Positions 50,012 through 58,691 of a stretch of 64,000 nucleotides of DNA are shown here, piece after piece. The notes beneath the pieces were generated by a model, which was not told where the DNA came from, did not search any database, and worked only from the letters and a program-made list of their open reading frames with translations. The stretch is from MVYY01 sp012517575 (lineage in GTDB: Bacteria > Bacteroidota > Bacteroidia > Bacteroidales > Paludibacteraceae), in contig JAVLUG010000003.1 in the NCBI GenBank assembly GCA_031629035.1, positions 310,001-374,000 of the forward strand. Reading direction: 5' to 3'. The first letter of the stretch is position 1; each line of letters opens with the position of its first letter. Both the position numbers and the translations under genes were made by a program.

Positions 50012-51736
50012 TTAATATTCTTCTGTTTTAATATCCCGAATCATCAGCTGGATGGATGAATTTCCATTAAAGTTATTTTCTTCCAGCGTGTAACAAATGT
50101 CCAACGGATTGAGGGCTTTCAAGTGATCATTGTATTCGTACATGCCAAAAGCGATTCCGTTCATCACATTTTCCGAACTTGAGTCAATCAATTCCATTTT
50201 CAGGTGTTCCTGCTCTTTTCCCACCAAACGGCTGGTGCCATAGTCAAAAACTTTTTTGGAAACAAAAAGTGGTTTCATATTTTCCGGACCAAAGGGAGCA
50301 AATTGTTTCAAAATTCTGAAAAACTTGGGCGTAATATCCTTAAATTCGAGAACGGCATCGATTTCCAGTTGAGGATAAGTTTGTTCTTCCAGAATGTTTT
50401 CTGAAACAAATTTTTCGAAACGTTCGGTAAAAGCCTGAACATTCTCTTCCTTCATTGAAAGACCTGCTGCGTACATGTGGCCACCGAAATTTTCGAGCAA
50501 ATCCCTACAAGAGTCGATAGCTTTGTATAAGTCAAATCCCGGAACAGAACGGGCAGAACCGGAAATCAAACCATTAGAACGGGTAAGGACAACAGTAGGT
50601 TTGTAATATTCGTCCGACAGACGTGAAGCTACAATTCCGATAACTCCCTTGTGCCAGTGAGGTTGATAAACCACGATGGATTTACGATTTTTGTAAACTT
50701 TCTGTGAGTTGATAATGGCAACAGCCTCATCGGTGATATTTTTATCTACATCCTTACGGTCGTTGTTGTACCCGTTGATATCTCCACTTTTCTGACGTGC
50801 TATTTCGTCATCGTTGGCAATAAGCAGCTCTACAGCTTCGCGTGCCGATTTCATCCGTCCGCTGGCATTGATGCGAGGTCCTATTTTAAACACAATATCG
50901 CTTATGGTGATTTCCCTGTTAGCCAGTCCACAGATATTGATAATGCTACGAATACCCAGTGAGGGAGAAGAATTGAGTCTCTTTAAACCATAATAGGCAA
51001 GGATGCGGTTTTCACCGGTTATGGGCACAATATCCGAAGCTATGCTCAACCCCACTAAATCAAGCAACGGTATCAGTTCAGAAAAATCTATTCCTTTTTT
51101 GATGGCGAAAGCCTGCAGGAGTTTAAATCCCACTCCGCAACCCGATAAATGTTTATAAGGATAATGGCAATCTTCACGCTTGGGATCAAGAATAGCTGCA
51201 GCGGGAGGTAATTCCTTGTCGGGCGTATGATGGTCGCAAATGATGAAATCTATTCCGAGATTGAGCGCATGTTTAACTTTTTCTGTGGCTTTTATTCCGC
51301 AATCCAAAGCAATAATTAGCGAAAAATTTTGTTCTGCGGCAAATTGAATGCCCTGAAACGAAATGCCATAACCTTCGGTGTAGCGGTCGGGGATATAAAA
51401 ATCTATATCGGAATAATATTTTCTTAAAAATTGATATACCAATGCTACAGAAGTAGTTCCATCCACATCATAATCCCCGTAAATCAAAATTTTTTCCTTA
51501 TTGTCGATGGCACAGTTCAATCTTTCAATGGCTTTTTCCATATCTGCCATGAGAAACGGGTCATGAAGTTTTGCCAAATCGGGACGAAAAAAACTGCGCG
51601 CTTCTTCAAAAGTCCCAATACCGCGTTGAATAAGTAATTGAGCAAGGATAGGATTGATACCCAAACTTTCTGCCAGATTTTTTTGAATTTCCTTTTGTTC
51701 TTCGGTGAGCGATTTAAATATCCATTTATGGGTCAT
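50012..51736 (-). CDS. recJ: Single-stranded-DNA exonuclease RecJ
   Basis: 5'-3' ssDNA exonuclease in recombination and mismatch/excision repair. 574 residues. DHH-family motifs: GDYDVDGTTSVAL (~81-93), DCGIK, CDHHTPD, LSGCGVGFKLLQ, the linker with GPRINASGRM, then DHHA1 domain with HWHKGVIGIVASRL and FGGHMYAAGLSM, and a C-terminal OB domain (FGPENMKPLF). Convergent with the permease gene 36 bp away. Separate promoter from obgE. Confidence 0.97.
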   Translation of the reverse strand: MTHKWIFKSLTEEQKEIQKNLAESLGINPILAQLLIQRGIGTFEEARSFFRPDLAKLHDPFLMADMEKAIERLNCAIDNKEKILIYGDYDVDGTTSVALVYQFLRKYYSDIDFYIPDRYTEGYGISFQGIQFAAEQNFSLIIALDCGIKATEKVKHALNLGIDFIICDHHTPDKELPPAAAILDPKREDCHYPYKHLSGCGVGFKLLQAFAIKKGIDFSELIPLLDLVGLSIASDIVPITGENRILAYYGLKRLNSSPSLGIRSIINICGLANREITISDIVFKIGPRINASGRMKSAREAVELLIANDDEIARQKSGDINGYNNDRKDVDKNITDEAVAIINSQKVYKNRKSIVVYQPHWHKGVIGIVASRLSDEYYKPTVVLTRSNGLISGSARSVPGFDLYKAIDSCRDLLENFGGHMYAAGLSMKEENVQAFTERFEKFVSENILEEQTYPQLEIDAVLEFKDITPKFFRILKQFAPFGPENMKPLFVSKKVFDYGTSRLVGKEQEHLKMELIDSSSENVMNGIAFGMYEYNDHLKALNPLDICYTLEENNFNGNSSIQLMIRDIKTEEY

Positions 51737-51809
51737 GTTCGTACGATTTCAAAATCAGAGGAAAAAATCCTTTTTAAAAAACGCGACATAATGTATTTGC
51801 CTGTTATCA

Positions 51810-51843
51810 CAAAAATAGAAAAAAAAGCTGAGCAGACGACAAA
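51810..51843 (-). promoter_or_regulatory. Promoter of recJ
   Basis: -33 TTTG at 51840-51843, 22-bp spacer and exact -7 TATTTTTG at 51810-51817 on the minus strand, 73 bp before the recJ ATG. Confidence 0.55.
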
Positions 51844-51928
51844 ATTTTATGTTTTAATATTTTGAGCAAGTAAAATATTAAAAAAATTGTCAGAAGTTTA
51901 TGCAAATTTTCGAAAAAGAAAGTGCAGG

Positions 51929-53080
51929 TTATTCATTCCAATCATCCCAGTCCATTTTTCCGTAATCGTCAGTTTCTGGCTTATCAAAGGAAACGTTGTC
52001 AGGGAAAAAGTCTTCTTCCAATTCCTCTTCATTTTCCTGATTCGAAACAGGGATGGGAGCATGAGAAATTTCAATTATCTGGTTGGATGGTTTGTTCAAT
52101 TCATTCCAAATCAAATCTTTAAGTTCCGGAATACCCTCACCGGTAAGGGAAGAAATGAATACTGCCGGCACATCGGTAGGTAAGTTTTTTTTCATTGCCT
52201 CTTTCAATTCATCATCCAGCATATCGCTTTTGCTGATAGCGAGAATTTTGGATTTTTCCAATAAAGAGGGATTATATTTTTTCAGTTCATTCAGCAAAAT
52301 CTCATATTTTTGCTGAATATCAACCTCTTCAGCAGGAATCATGAACAGTAAAATGGAATTTCGTTCAATGTGGCGAAGAAAACGTAATCCGAGACCTTTT
52401 CCTTCGGCAGCTCCTTCAATAATTCCCGGTATGTCGGCCATAACGAAAGATTTGTTGTTGCGGTAAGCTACAATTCCCAGTTGAGGAACAAGCGTTGTAA
52501 ACGGATAGTCGGCAATTTCGGGTTTTGCAGCGGAAACTACTGAAAGCAGTGTAGATTTTCCTGCATTTGGAAATCCAACCAATCCCACGTCGGCCAATAT
52601 TTTTAGTTGAAGGATAACTGTTCTTTCCTTGCGTGGTTCTCCGGGTTGCGAAAATCTTGGTGTCTGCTGCGTGGCGCTTCTGAAGTGCCAGTTTCCCTGG
52701 CCTCCTCTTCCGCCTTGCAACAAAATAAATTCTTGCCCATCTTCCTGAATGTCGCAGATAAATTCGCCCGTTTCGCCATCGTAGGCAACGGTTCCGCAGG
52801 GTACTTCAATAATCTTGTCGCCACCATCTTTCCCAAAACTGCGGTTTTTACTGCCATTTTCTCCATCCTCAGCAAAAATATGTCGGGCATATTTCAGATG
52901 CAGCAATGTCCAGTAATTCTTGTTCCCACGTAAAATAACATGTCCGCCACGTCCACCATCGCCACCATCGGGACCACCTTTGGGAATAAATTTTTCGCGA
53001 TGAAAATGAGTAGAGCCCGCTCCGCCTTTGCCTGAGCGACAGAATATTTTTACGTAGTCAACAAAATTTGAACCTGACAT
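51929..53080 (-). CDS. obgE: Obg family GTPase
   Basis: Essential ribosome-associated GTPase for 50S maturation and stress control. 383 residues. Obg glycine-rich fold ~1-160 (FCRSGKGGAGSTHFHREKF, GGDGGRGGHVILRGN, GGRGGQGNWHF), then the G domain: GFPNAGKSTLLSVVSAAKP (G1), YPFTTLVP (G2), ADIPGIIEGA (G3), SKSD (G4). The C-terminal tail ~335-383 is acidic and variable. Last gene of an hpt-adk-obgE run with 34-bp spacing to adk. Confidence 0.97.
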   Translation of the reverse strand: MSGSNFVDYVKIFCRSGKGGAGSTHFHREKFIPKGGPDGGDGGRGGHVILRGNKNYWTLLHLKYARHIFAEDGENGSKNRSFGKDGGDKIIEVPCGTVAYDGETGEFICDIQEDGQEFILLQGGRGGQGNWHFRSATQQTPRFSQPGEPRKERTVILQLKILADVGLVGFPNAGKSTLLSVVSAAKPEIADYPFTTLVPQLGIVAYRNNKSFVMADIPGIIEGAAEGKGLGLRFLRHIERNSILLFMIPAEEVDIQQKYEILLNELKKYNPSLLEKSKILAISKSDMLDDELKEAMKKNLPTDVPAVFISSLTGEGIPELKDLIWNELNKPSNQIIEISHAPIPVSNQENEEELEEDFFPDNVSFDKPETDDYGKMDWDDWNE

Positions 53081-53114
53081 TTTGAGAATAATGATTTATG
53101 AAAGACAAAGTTTC

Positions 53115-53696
53115 TCAGGGATTTATTGTTGAATCGATTACCTGCGAAATACGGGAAAAAATTTCTTCCACTGTGCCGATACCTTCAATAGCCACGTATT
53201 TATTCAATTTTTTGTAAAAATTGTTTACTTCGTCAGCGTTTTGATGGTAGATTTCAAGCCTTTTGCGAATTACATCGAGTTTATCATCGCTGCGATTTGA
53301 TATTTCAGCGCGTTTGAGCAATCGACTGATCAATTCTTCATCATTAACTTTCAAGTCGAGCAGCAGAGTAATTTCTTCGTTTCGTTTTTTCAGTAGTTTT
53401 TCCAATGCTTCAGCCTGAGCATAAGTTCTGGGAAAACCATCCAGTATAATACCCTTGTGATGGTTCATTTCTTTATCCAGAATATGGTCGAGCATGGTGA
53501 TAATGATTTCGTCGGGCACCAATTGCCCTTTAGAAATAAACTGTTCGGCTTTCTTACCAATCTCTGTTTGAAATTTGATTTCATTTCGAAGAATTTCTCC
53601 GGTGGATAAATGTTTTAAATTGTATTTTTCCGCTATCAGTTTGCTCTGTGTTCCTTTTCCACTACCCGGCGCTCCACAAATAATGATATTCAACAT
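53115..53696 (-). CDS. adk: Adenylate kinase
   Basis: ATP + AMP to 2 ADP. 193 residues: short-LID form without zinc cysteines. P-loop GAPGSGKGTQSKLIAEKY, AMP-binding HLSTGEILR and GIILDGFPRTYAQAEAL, then LDLKVNDEELISRLLKR and a reduced LID, RSDDKLDVIRKRLEIYH. 20 bp downstream of hpt and 34 bp before obgE, a purine-metabolism pair joined to a GTPase as in many Bacteroidota. Confidence 0.97.
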   Translation of the reverse strand: MLNIIICGAPGSGKGTQSKLIAEKYNLKHLSTGEILRNEIKFQTEIGKKAEQFISKGQLVPDEIIITMLDHILDKEMNHHKGIILDGFPRTYAQAEALEKLLKKRNEEITLLLDLKVNDEELISRLLKRAEISNRSDDKLDVIRKRLEIYHQNADEVNNFYKKLNKYVAIEGIGTVEEIFSRISQVIDSTINP

Positions 53697-53716
53697 TTGT
53701 CAATCTGTTTTCTGTA

Positions 53717-54256
53717 TTAATCCGTTATTAAAGTATATACATCTTTTAAATTTCTTCCATATCCGTTGTAGTCAAGACCATAACCAATGATAAACTCGTT
53801 TGGGATTTTCATGGCTACATAATCTATTTTGATATCGCGCTGCAAAGCATCAGGCTTTTGTAAAAATGTTGCCACTCGAATTTCTCCAGCTCCTTTTGCT
53901 TTGAGTGAATCGATAATTCGTTCCATTGTGAGCCCGGTATCAATAATATCCTCCAAAATCACTACATTGCGACCCACAATGTTTTCGTTTAGTCCCATTA
54001 CTTCCTTCACACTTCCAGAACTATAGAGTCCTTCGTATGAAGAAAGTTTAATGAAGGTGATTTCGCAAGGAATATTCACCACTTTCATTAAGTCGGCCGT
54101 AAACATAAAAGCTCCATTGAGAACAGAAATAAAGAGAGGATTTTTATCTTTCAGATTTTCATTGATTTCCTCACCAATTTCTCTGATGGACGAAAGAATT
54201 TCCTGTTCCGGAATAAATTTTTTGAATTTTTTATCTCTGATTTGAACGATCTCCAT
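53717..54256 (-). CDS. hpt: Hypoxanthine phosphoribosyltransferase
   Basis: Salvages hypoxanthine and guanine with PRPP. 179 residues. PRPP loop VVILEDIIDTGLTMERIID, PPi loop region VLNGAFMFTADLM, FIKLSSYEG flexible loop, and purine-contact DYVAMKIPNEFIIGYGLDYNG. Standard length. First gene of hpt-adk-obgE; a -7 element TACTTTTG is 55 bp upstream. Confidence 0.96.
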   Translation of the reverse strand: MEIVQIRDKKFKKFIPEQEILSSIREIGEEINENLKDKNPLFISVLNGAFMFTADLMKVVNIPCEITFIKLSSYEGLYSSGSVKEVMGLNENIVGRNVVILEDIIDTGLTMERIIDSLKAKGAGEIRVATFLQKPDALQRDIKIDYVAMKIPNEFIIGYGLDYNGYGRNLKDVYTLITD

Positions 54257-54514
54257 TTCCCAACAGTTGCTTTTTGAAGGTTAGACGTTGTGTTTGAAAA
54301 AAATAATTTGCAAAAGTAGTAAAAATGATTGGTTTTTGAAAGTTGATTTTTTTGATTACAGTTTTCCTTGTACTCAAAGATTATTGCTGTAGTATTGAAC
54401 TTTTGTTGACATGAAGGTTCAAATGTGTAAACATTAGCGAAAAAGATGTGAAGTGGAGTAAATAGTCTTTTTGAAAAAATTTCAAACTTTCTACCTTTGA
54501 GGCTTCATTGTTTT
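54257..54514. other. Intergenic region upstream of hpt
   Basis: Part of a 320-bp gap between hpt and the ribosomal-protein cluster. It holds the hpt -7 element (54311-54318); the rest shows nothing supportable. The ribosomal terminator fills the right end. Confidence 0.5.
54311..54318 (-). promoter_or_regulatory. Promoter -7 element, hpt
   Basis: Minus-strand TACTTTTG matches TAnnTTTG. No TTG at the expected -33 distance. Confidence 0.45.
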
Positions 54515-54560
54515 AAAAACGAAGAAGGATGCACTTTTTCTGTACATCCTTCCTCGTTTT
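54515..54560 (-). terminator. Terminator of rpmB-rpmG-DUF4295 operon
   Basis: A long stem: AAAACGAAGAAGGATGCAC (54516-54534) against GTACATCCTTCCTCGTTTT (54542-54560), with three single mismatches and a 7-nt loop, then T5 on the minus strand. It lies 17 bp beyond the DUF4295 stop. Confidence 0.9.
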
Positions 54561-54576
54561 AGGTAGGAAATAAAAA

Positions 54577-54729
54577 TTATTTATTGAGAATGTCTTTAAC
54601 CTTTTCGTTGGGCACCATTTCTTCGGTAAACATATAAGCGCCTGTTTTGGGAGATTTAACCATTTTGATAACTTTAGAATAAGTTCGTCCTTCTCCCTTT
54701 TGTACCGATGCAATAACCTTCTTTGCCAT
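54577..54729 (-). CDS. DUF4295 family small basic protein
   Basis: 50 residues, too short for most automatic ORF lists. It begins MAKKVIASVQKGEGRTYSKV, continues with a KMVKSPKTGAYMF core, and ends VPNEKVKDILNK. This is the DUF4295 family, encoded right after rpmG in Bacteroidota. Strongly basic, so a ribosome-associated role is plausible, but that is inference. The start is 3 bp after the rpmG stop. Confidence 0.9.
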   Translation of the reverse strand: MAKKVIASVQKGEGRTYSKVIKMVKSPKTGAYMFTEEMVPNEKVKDILNK

Positions 54730-54732
54730 AGT

Positions 54733-54921
54733 TTATTTAATTTCTCTGTGAATAGTAACTCTTTTTAAAATAGGATTGTATTTCCTGAGTTCCAATCGTT
54801 CAGGAGTATTTTTCCTGTTTTTCTGTGTAATATATCTCGAAGTACCGGGCATGCCGCTGTCTTTATGTTCGGTGCATTCCAGGATAACCTGTACTCGTGC
54901 TTCTTTTGATTTTTTTGCCAT
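54733..54921 (-). CDS. rpmG: 50S ribosomal protein bL33
   Basis: 62 residues: MAKKSKEARVQVILECTEH, SRYITQKNRKNTPERLEL, RKYNPILKRVTIHREIK. It lacks the CxxC pairs of zinc-binding L33 (only one Cys), so it is the zinc-free form. 21 bp after rpmB, 3 bp before DUF4295. Confidence 0.97.
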   Translation of the reverse strand: MAKKSKEARVQVILECTEHKDSGMPGTSRYITQKNRKNTPERLELRKYNPILKRVTIHREIK

Positions 54922-54942
54922 AATATTTTGCCTCCTTGCTCT

Positions 54943-55179
54943 TTATTTTAAATATCCTTTTTTCAGCGCTTTTTTGATGGCTGCATCCAATCCAATCTTA
55001 TTGATGGTTCTTAATCCCGCAGCCGAAATATCAAGACTGATCCATGTGTCTTGTTCTACCCAATAAAATTTTTTGGTAAATAAGTTCACATCAAAAGTCC
55101 TTTTTGTACGCCTTTTTGAGTGCGAAACATTATTCCCATTCATTGGTTTTTTCCCGGTAATCTGACAAATCTTAGGCAT
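54943..55179 (-). CDS. rpmB: 50S ribosomal protein bL28
   Basis: 78 residues from ATG 55177-55179; an upstream in-frame extension is rejected because it contains the promoter. MPKICQITGKKPMNGNNVSH, SKRRTKRTFDVNLFTKKFYW, ISAAGLRTINKIGLDAAIKK. First gene of rpmB-rpmG-DUF4295. Confidence 0.97.
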   Translation of the reverse strand: MPKICQITGKKPMNGNNVSHSKRRTKRTFDVNLFTKKFYWVEQDTWISLDISAAGLRTINKIGLDAAIKKALKKGYLK

Positions 55180-55224
55180 TTTTATTTCATTTATAGAGTT
55201 ATACGTCTGCTCAAAAATAGTGTG

Positions 55225-55255
55225 CAAAAATACGTTTTATTTTTTATATACGCAA
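55225..55255 (-). promoter_or_regulatory. Promoter of rpmB operon
   Basis: -33 TTG at 55253-55255, 20-bp spacer and -7 TATTTTTG at 55225-55232 on the minus strand. A second identical TATTTTTG lies 13 bp closer (55212-55219), giving possible tandem start sites. Confidence 0.6.
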
Positions 55256-55475
55256 GCAGGATGATTTTATTTTAAAAATATTCTGTTCTTCAGAATTATA
55301 AAATATCTAAAAATCAAGATCATAAAATTTTTTTCTATTGTTCTCTTCTTAAGCGTTTTTCTTTTCGCGCAAGGAAATGAAGTTGAATAATGCTCGATAG
55401 TAGTTTTCTTGGAATAGAATCCTTCATTTATTGATGGATGCAATAAATCATAGAAAGAAATAATCGTTGTATTAC

Positions 55476-55504
55476 TTGAAAATCTGAACAAATTGTTATT
55501 TTTG
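55476..55504 (+). promoter_or_regulatory. Promoter of DUF4492-cydAB operon
   Basis: -33 TTG at 55476-55478, 18-bp spacer, exact -7 TATTTTTG at 55497-55504, 16 bp before the DUF4492 ATG. No Fnr/Crp-like palindrome seen. Confidence 0.6.
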
Positions 55505-55520
55505 TCAAAAAATAATATTT

Positions 55521-55745
55521 ATGCAGGGGATTGGGTTTTTAAAAAATATTTATTCGTTTTATACCGAAGGTTTTAAAAACATGACAGTGGGCAAAACCCT
55601 CTGGATAATTGTTTTGATAAAACTTTTCATTATGTTTGGTATCCTGAAGGTATTTTTCTTTCCCAATTATTTGAATGAACATTTTAGAGATGATGCCGGC
55701 AAGGCAAATCATGTGCGTACGGAACTTATCAACAAATCGAAATAG
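55521..55745 (+). CDS. DUF4492 small membrane protein upstream of cydA
   Basis: 74 residues. Amphipathic N-terminus (GIGFLKNIYSFYTEGFKNMT), one membrane helix (TLWIIVLIKLFIMFGILKVFF), then a short charged tail (NEHFRDDAGKANHVRTEL). DUF4492 is found before cydA in Bacteroidota. Topology and linkage suggest a small accessory subunit or assembly factor of cytochrome bd, comparable in size and position to CydX/CydH-type subunits (inference). 23 bp before cydA. Confidence 0.88.
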   Translation: MQGIGFLKNIYSFYTEGFKNMTVGKTLWIIVLIKLFIMFGILKVFFFPNYLNEHFRDDAGKANHVRTELINKSK

Positions 55746-55768
55746 AAAGAATTATTAAACTGAACTTC

Positions 55769-57328
55769 ATGGAATTACTACTTGATGCATCCTTAATAAA
55801 TTGGTCGCGGGCGCAGTTTGCCATGACTGCCATGTATCACTGGCTGTTTGTGCCGCTTACATTGGGTTTGGGCATGATTATGTCGATTATGGAAACCTTC
55901 TACGTGAAAACAGGCAAGGAAGAATGGAAGAATGCTGCAAAATTCTGGATGACCATTTTCGGGATCAATTTTGCAATTGGAGTAGCTACCGGCATTATTC
56001 TCGAATTTGAATTCGGTACCAACTGGTCGAACTACAGTTGGTTTGTAGGCGATATTTTTGGTGCTCCGCTGGCCATCGAAGGTATATTGGCTTTCTTTAT
56101 GGAAGCAACTTTTATCTCTATCATGTTTTTCGGATGGAAAAAAGTTGGGAAAAACTTTCATTTGGCATCTACCTGGCTTACTACGCTGGGTGCAACTATC
56201 TCGGCATTGTGGATTCTTGTTGCCAACGCATGGATGCAATATCCTACCGGAATGGAATTTAACCCCGATACAGTGCGCAATGAAATGGTCGATTTTTGGA
56301 GTATCCTCTTTTCGCCTGTTGCCATCAATAAGTTTTTTCACACCGTTATTTCGGGTTGGGTGTTGGGAGCATTGTTTGTTATGGGTATCAGTTGCTGGTT
56401 TTTGCTCAACAAAAGGGAAAAAGATTTTGCTTTGAAAAGTATACGCGTCAGCGCGATTTTCGGCTTGATATCTTCTTTGCTTCTTCTTTATACTGGTGAT
56501 GGTTCAGCCTATAATGTGGCTCAGCGCCAGCCGATGAAACTGGCAGCAATGGAAGGGCTTTATGAAGGCAAGAATGGTACAGGTCTGATAGCCATTGGTA
56601 TTTTGAATCCCGAGAAAAAATCATATAATGATACGGTTCCTTCTTACCTGTATAAAGTAGAAATTCCAAAATTGCTTTCTTTTCTGGGTTATCGGGACGC
56701 CAATGCTTTTGTGCCGGGTTTAAAGGATATAATTGAAGGCGGATATGAAACTCCTTCGGGCAAGGCACTTTCTTTTGATGAAAAAAGAGAGCGTGGAAAG
56801 GTAGCCATTCAGGCGTTGGCAGATTATCAATATGCGTGTCAAAAGAAAGATACGGTTTCTGCTCTAATGTATAAGGATGAGCTTATGAAAAACTATGCCT
56901 ATTTTGGTTATGGCTATCTGGATCATCCACAGCAACTGATTCCGAATCTTTCGCTGGTATTTTATCCATTTCATATTATGGTTTTTTTGGGAATTTATTT
57001 TATTGTACTTTTTGCGGTAGTACTCATTTTGTCCTATCGTAAAAAAATAGAACATTTGGGTTGGCTGCAATGGATTTGTTTGTTGACCATACCACTGGGT
57101 TATGTGGCGGGAGAAGCCGGCTGGATGGTTGCCGAAATTGGCCGTCAGCCATGGGCTATCCAGGATATTTTGCCTGTTCAGGTGGCTGTTTCCAGTATTT
57201 CGGCCGAGTCGGTAAGACTTACTTTTTTCCTTTTTCTGATATTGTTCACTTCTTTACTCATTGCGGAAATCGGCATTATGGTCAAACAAATAAAAAAAGG
57301 ACCGGAAGCTGAGAAAATCGAAAAGTGA
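55769..57328 (+). CDS. cydA: Cytochrome bd ubiquinol/menaquinol oxidase subunit I
   Basis: Quinol-oxidising, heme b558/b595/d-binding subunit of the high-affinity terminal oxidase. 519 residues, nine membrane helices. RAQFAMTAMYHWLFVPLTLG (His ligand), GINFAIGVATGIILEFEFGT, GDIFGAPLAIEGILAFFMEA (conserved Glu residues), NAWMQYPTGMEF, FHTVISGWVLG (His), the Q-loop with QRQPMKLAAMEGLYEG and a Bacteroidota-type extension ~285-390 rich in charged residues, GEAGWMVAEIGRQPWAIQ near the end. Second gene of DUF4492-cydA-cydB. Confidence 0.97.
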   Translation: MELLLDASLINWSRAQFAMTAMYHWLFVPLTLGLGMIMSIMETFYVKTGKEEWKNAAKFWMTIFGINFAIGVATGIILEFEFGTNWSNYSWFVGDIFGAPLAIEGILAFFMEATFISIMFFGWKKVGKNFHLASTWLTTLGATISALWILVANAWMQYPTGMEFNPDTVRNEMVDFWSILFSPVAINKFFHTVISGWVLGALFVMGISCWFLLNKREKDFALKSIRVSAIFGLISSLLLLYTGDGSAYNVAQRQPMKLAAMEGLYEGKNGTGLIAIGILNPEKKSYNDTVPSYLYKVEIPKLLSFLGYRDANAFVPGLKDIIEGGYETPSGKALSFDEKRERGKVAIQALADYQYACQKKDTVSALMYKDELMKNYAYFGYGYLDHPQQLIPNLSLVFYPFHIMVFLGIYFIVLFAVVLILSYRKKIEHLGWLQWICLLTIPLGYVAGEAGWMVAEIGRQPWAIQDILPVQVAVSSISAESVRLTFFLFLILFTSLLIAEIGIMVKQIKKGPEAEKIEK

Positions 57329-57374
57329 TTATTCGAAACTGAATCGTTTTGTATTTCTTTTAAATTAGAATACT

Positions 57375-58523
57375 ATGATAACCTATTCCTTTTTGCAGCA
57401 TTACTGGTGGTTCCTCATTGCTCTTTTGGGTGGCCTTTTGTCTTTCCTGCTTTTTGTACAGGGCGGTCAATCCATGATTTTTTCCCTATCCAAAACAGAA
57501 GACGAAAAACGCTTGCTGGTGAATGTATTGGGACGAAAATGGGAATATACTTTTACAACGCTGGTAACATTTGGCGGCGCTATTTTTGCTTCTTTTCCAT
57601 TGCTTTACTCCACCAGTTTTGGCGGTGCTTACTGGGTTTGGATGATCATTTTGTTTTGTTTTACACTTCAGGCGGTTTCCTATGAATTTCAGACCAAAGC
57701 GGGAAACCTGCTGGGGAAAAATACTTATCGCTTTTTTCTCTTTCTGAATGGTTTGTTGGGGACTTTTTTACTGGGTGTGGTGATTGCTACTTTTTTTACG
57801 GGCTCCGATTTTGTGGTCGACAAAGGAAATATTTCCAACCCACTGTCGCCAATTATTAGCCGATGGCAAAATCCGTGGCATGGGCTGGAAGCTTTGCTTA
57901 ATTTAAGAAATATCTGCTTCGGTTTGGCGGTTTTCTTTCTGTCGCGCACGCTGGCGGTTTTGTATTTTATCAACCGGCTGGATCATGCAATACTGGAAAA
58001 ACGTTCACGGAAATACTTGTGGTACAATGCTATTCCATTTGTGGTTTTCTTTCTCGCTTTTGTTATTTGGACTTTTCTTTCTGATGGCTTTGCCGTGAAT
58101 CCTGTTTCGGGTGAAGTTTATATGAGTCCTCACAAGTATTTTCTCAATCTAGTGGAAATGCCGGTAGTGATGATTACATTTTTGCTGGGTGTATGCGGAG
58201 TTTTGTATGGAATCATTCGCACCTTGCTTTCAGAAAAATTTAGAAAAGGAATCTGGTTTGCGGGAACCGGTAATGTTTTGACTGTGCTGAGCCTTTTGCT
58301 GCTGGCAGGATTTAATGATACGGCTTTGTATCCTTCCGCTACGCACTTGCAAAGTTCGCTTACCCTTTCCAATGCTTCTTCCAGTGAATTTACCTTGAAG
58401 GTGATGTCCATTGTTTCACTGATTATTCCGTTTGTTGTCCTTTACATTTTTTATGCTTGGCGCGCACTTGAGAAGAAACGTACCAATGTGGAGGAAATCA
58501 ATGAAGAACCACATGCTTACTGA
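57375..58523 (+). CDS. cydB: Cytochrome bd oxidase subunit II
   Basis: 382 residues, eight membrane helices, partner of CydA at the inner membrane. YWWFLIALLGGLLSFLLFVQ, GGQSMIFSLSKTEDEKRLLV, NVLGRKWEYTFTTLVTFGG, VSYEFQTKAGN, ALLNLRNICFGLAVFFLSRT and a C-terminal helix before a basic and acidic tail. The residue pattern is of the Bacteroidota CydB branch, diverged from E. coli. 46 bp after cydA. Its 3' end overlaps a possible small frame at 58501. Confidence 0.93.
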   Translation: MITYSFLQHYWWFLIALLGGLLSFLLFVQGGQSMIFSLSKTEDEKRLLVNVLGRKWEYTFTTLVTFGGAIFASFPLLYSTSFGGAYWVWMIILFCFTLQAVSYEFQTKAGNLLGKNTYRFFLFLNGLLGTFLLGVVIATFFTGSDFVVDKGNISNPLSPIISRWQNPWHGLEALLNLRNICFGLAVFFLSRTLAVLYFINRLDHAILEKRSRKYLWYNAIPFVVFFLAFVIWTFLSDGFAVNPVSGEVYMSPHKYFLNLVEMPVVMITFLLGVCGVLYGIIRTLLSEKFRKGIWFAGTGNVLTVLSLLLLAGFNDTALYPSATHLQSSLTLSNASSSEFTLKVMSIVSLIIPFVVLYIFYAWRALEKKRTNVEEINEEPHAY

Positions 58524-58691
58524 TAAAAGAATAAGCGGATTCTACAAATTTCAGTTCAACGAAACGACGCATAATTTTTTAGAACCTGATCAGCTTGTAT
58601 ATGGGAAGGTTAAAAATTTGTAGATTTTGACGAAGTAATTGCTAATGTAAGTGGGGAAGAAATTTCCGAAAATTATCATGGAGAAAAGTAA
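58501..58691 (+). pseudogene. Possible frameshifted small ORF after cydB
   Basis: An ATG at 58501 overlaps the cydB end and reads 40 codons (ISGFYKFQFNETTHNF, LVYGKVKNL) to a stop at 58623. One extra A in the A5 run just before would continue it in frame with VDFDEVIANVSGEEISENYH, ending at a TAA (58689-58691). Both pieces look protein-like, giving a 63-residue product if the run were A6. I do not recognise it. It could be a remnant, a sequencing error or chance. Confidence 0.3.

Larger units (their letters stand above)
55180..55520. other. Divergent intergenic region, rpmB / DUF4492-cydAB
   Basis: 341 bp with promoters at both ends (55225-55255 minus, 55476-55504 plus). The AT-rich middle has no gene or structure I can support. 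Confidence 0.5.

Noticed and set aside
53115..53696. Adenylate kinase as truncated
   Set aside because: Lack of the zinc LID could suggest loss, but the short-LID form is a normal family type and all other motifs are present.
55801..57312. Plus-strand and minus-strand small ORFs inside cydA
   Set aside because: Out-of-frame shadows of the membrane protein gene; cydA motifs are unbroken.
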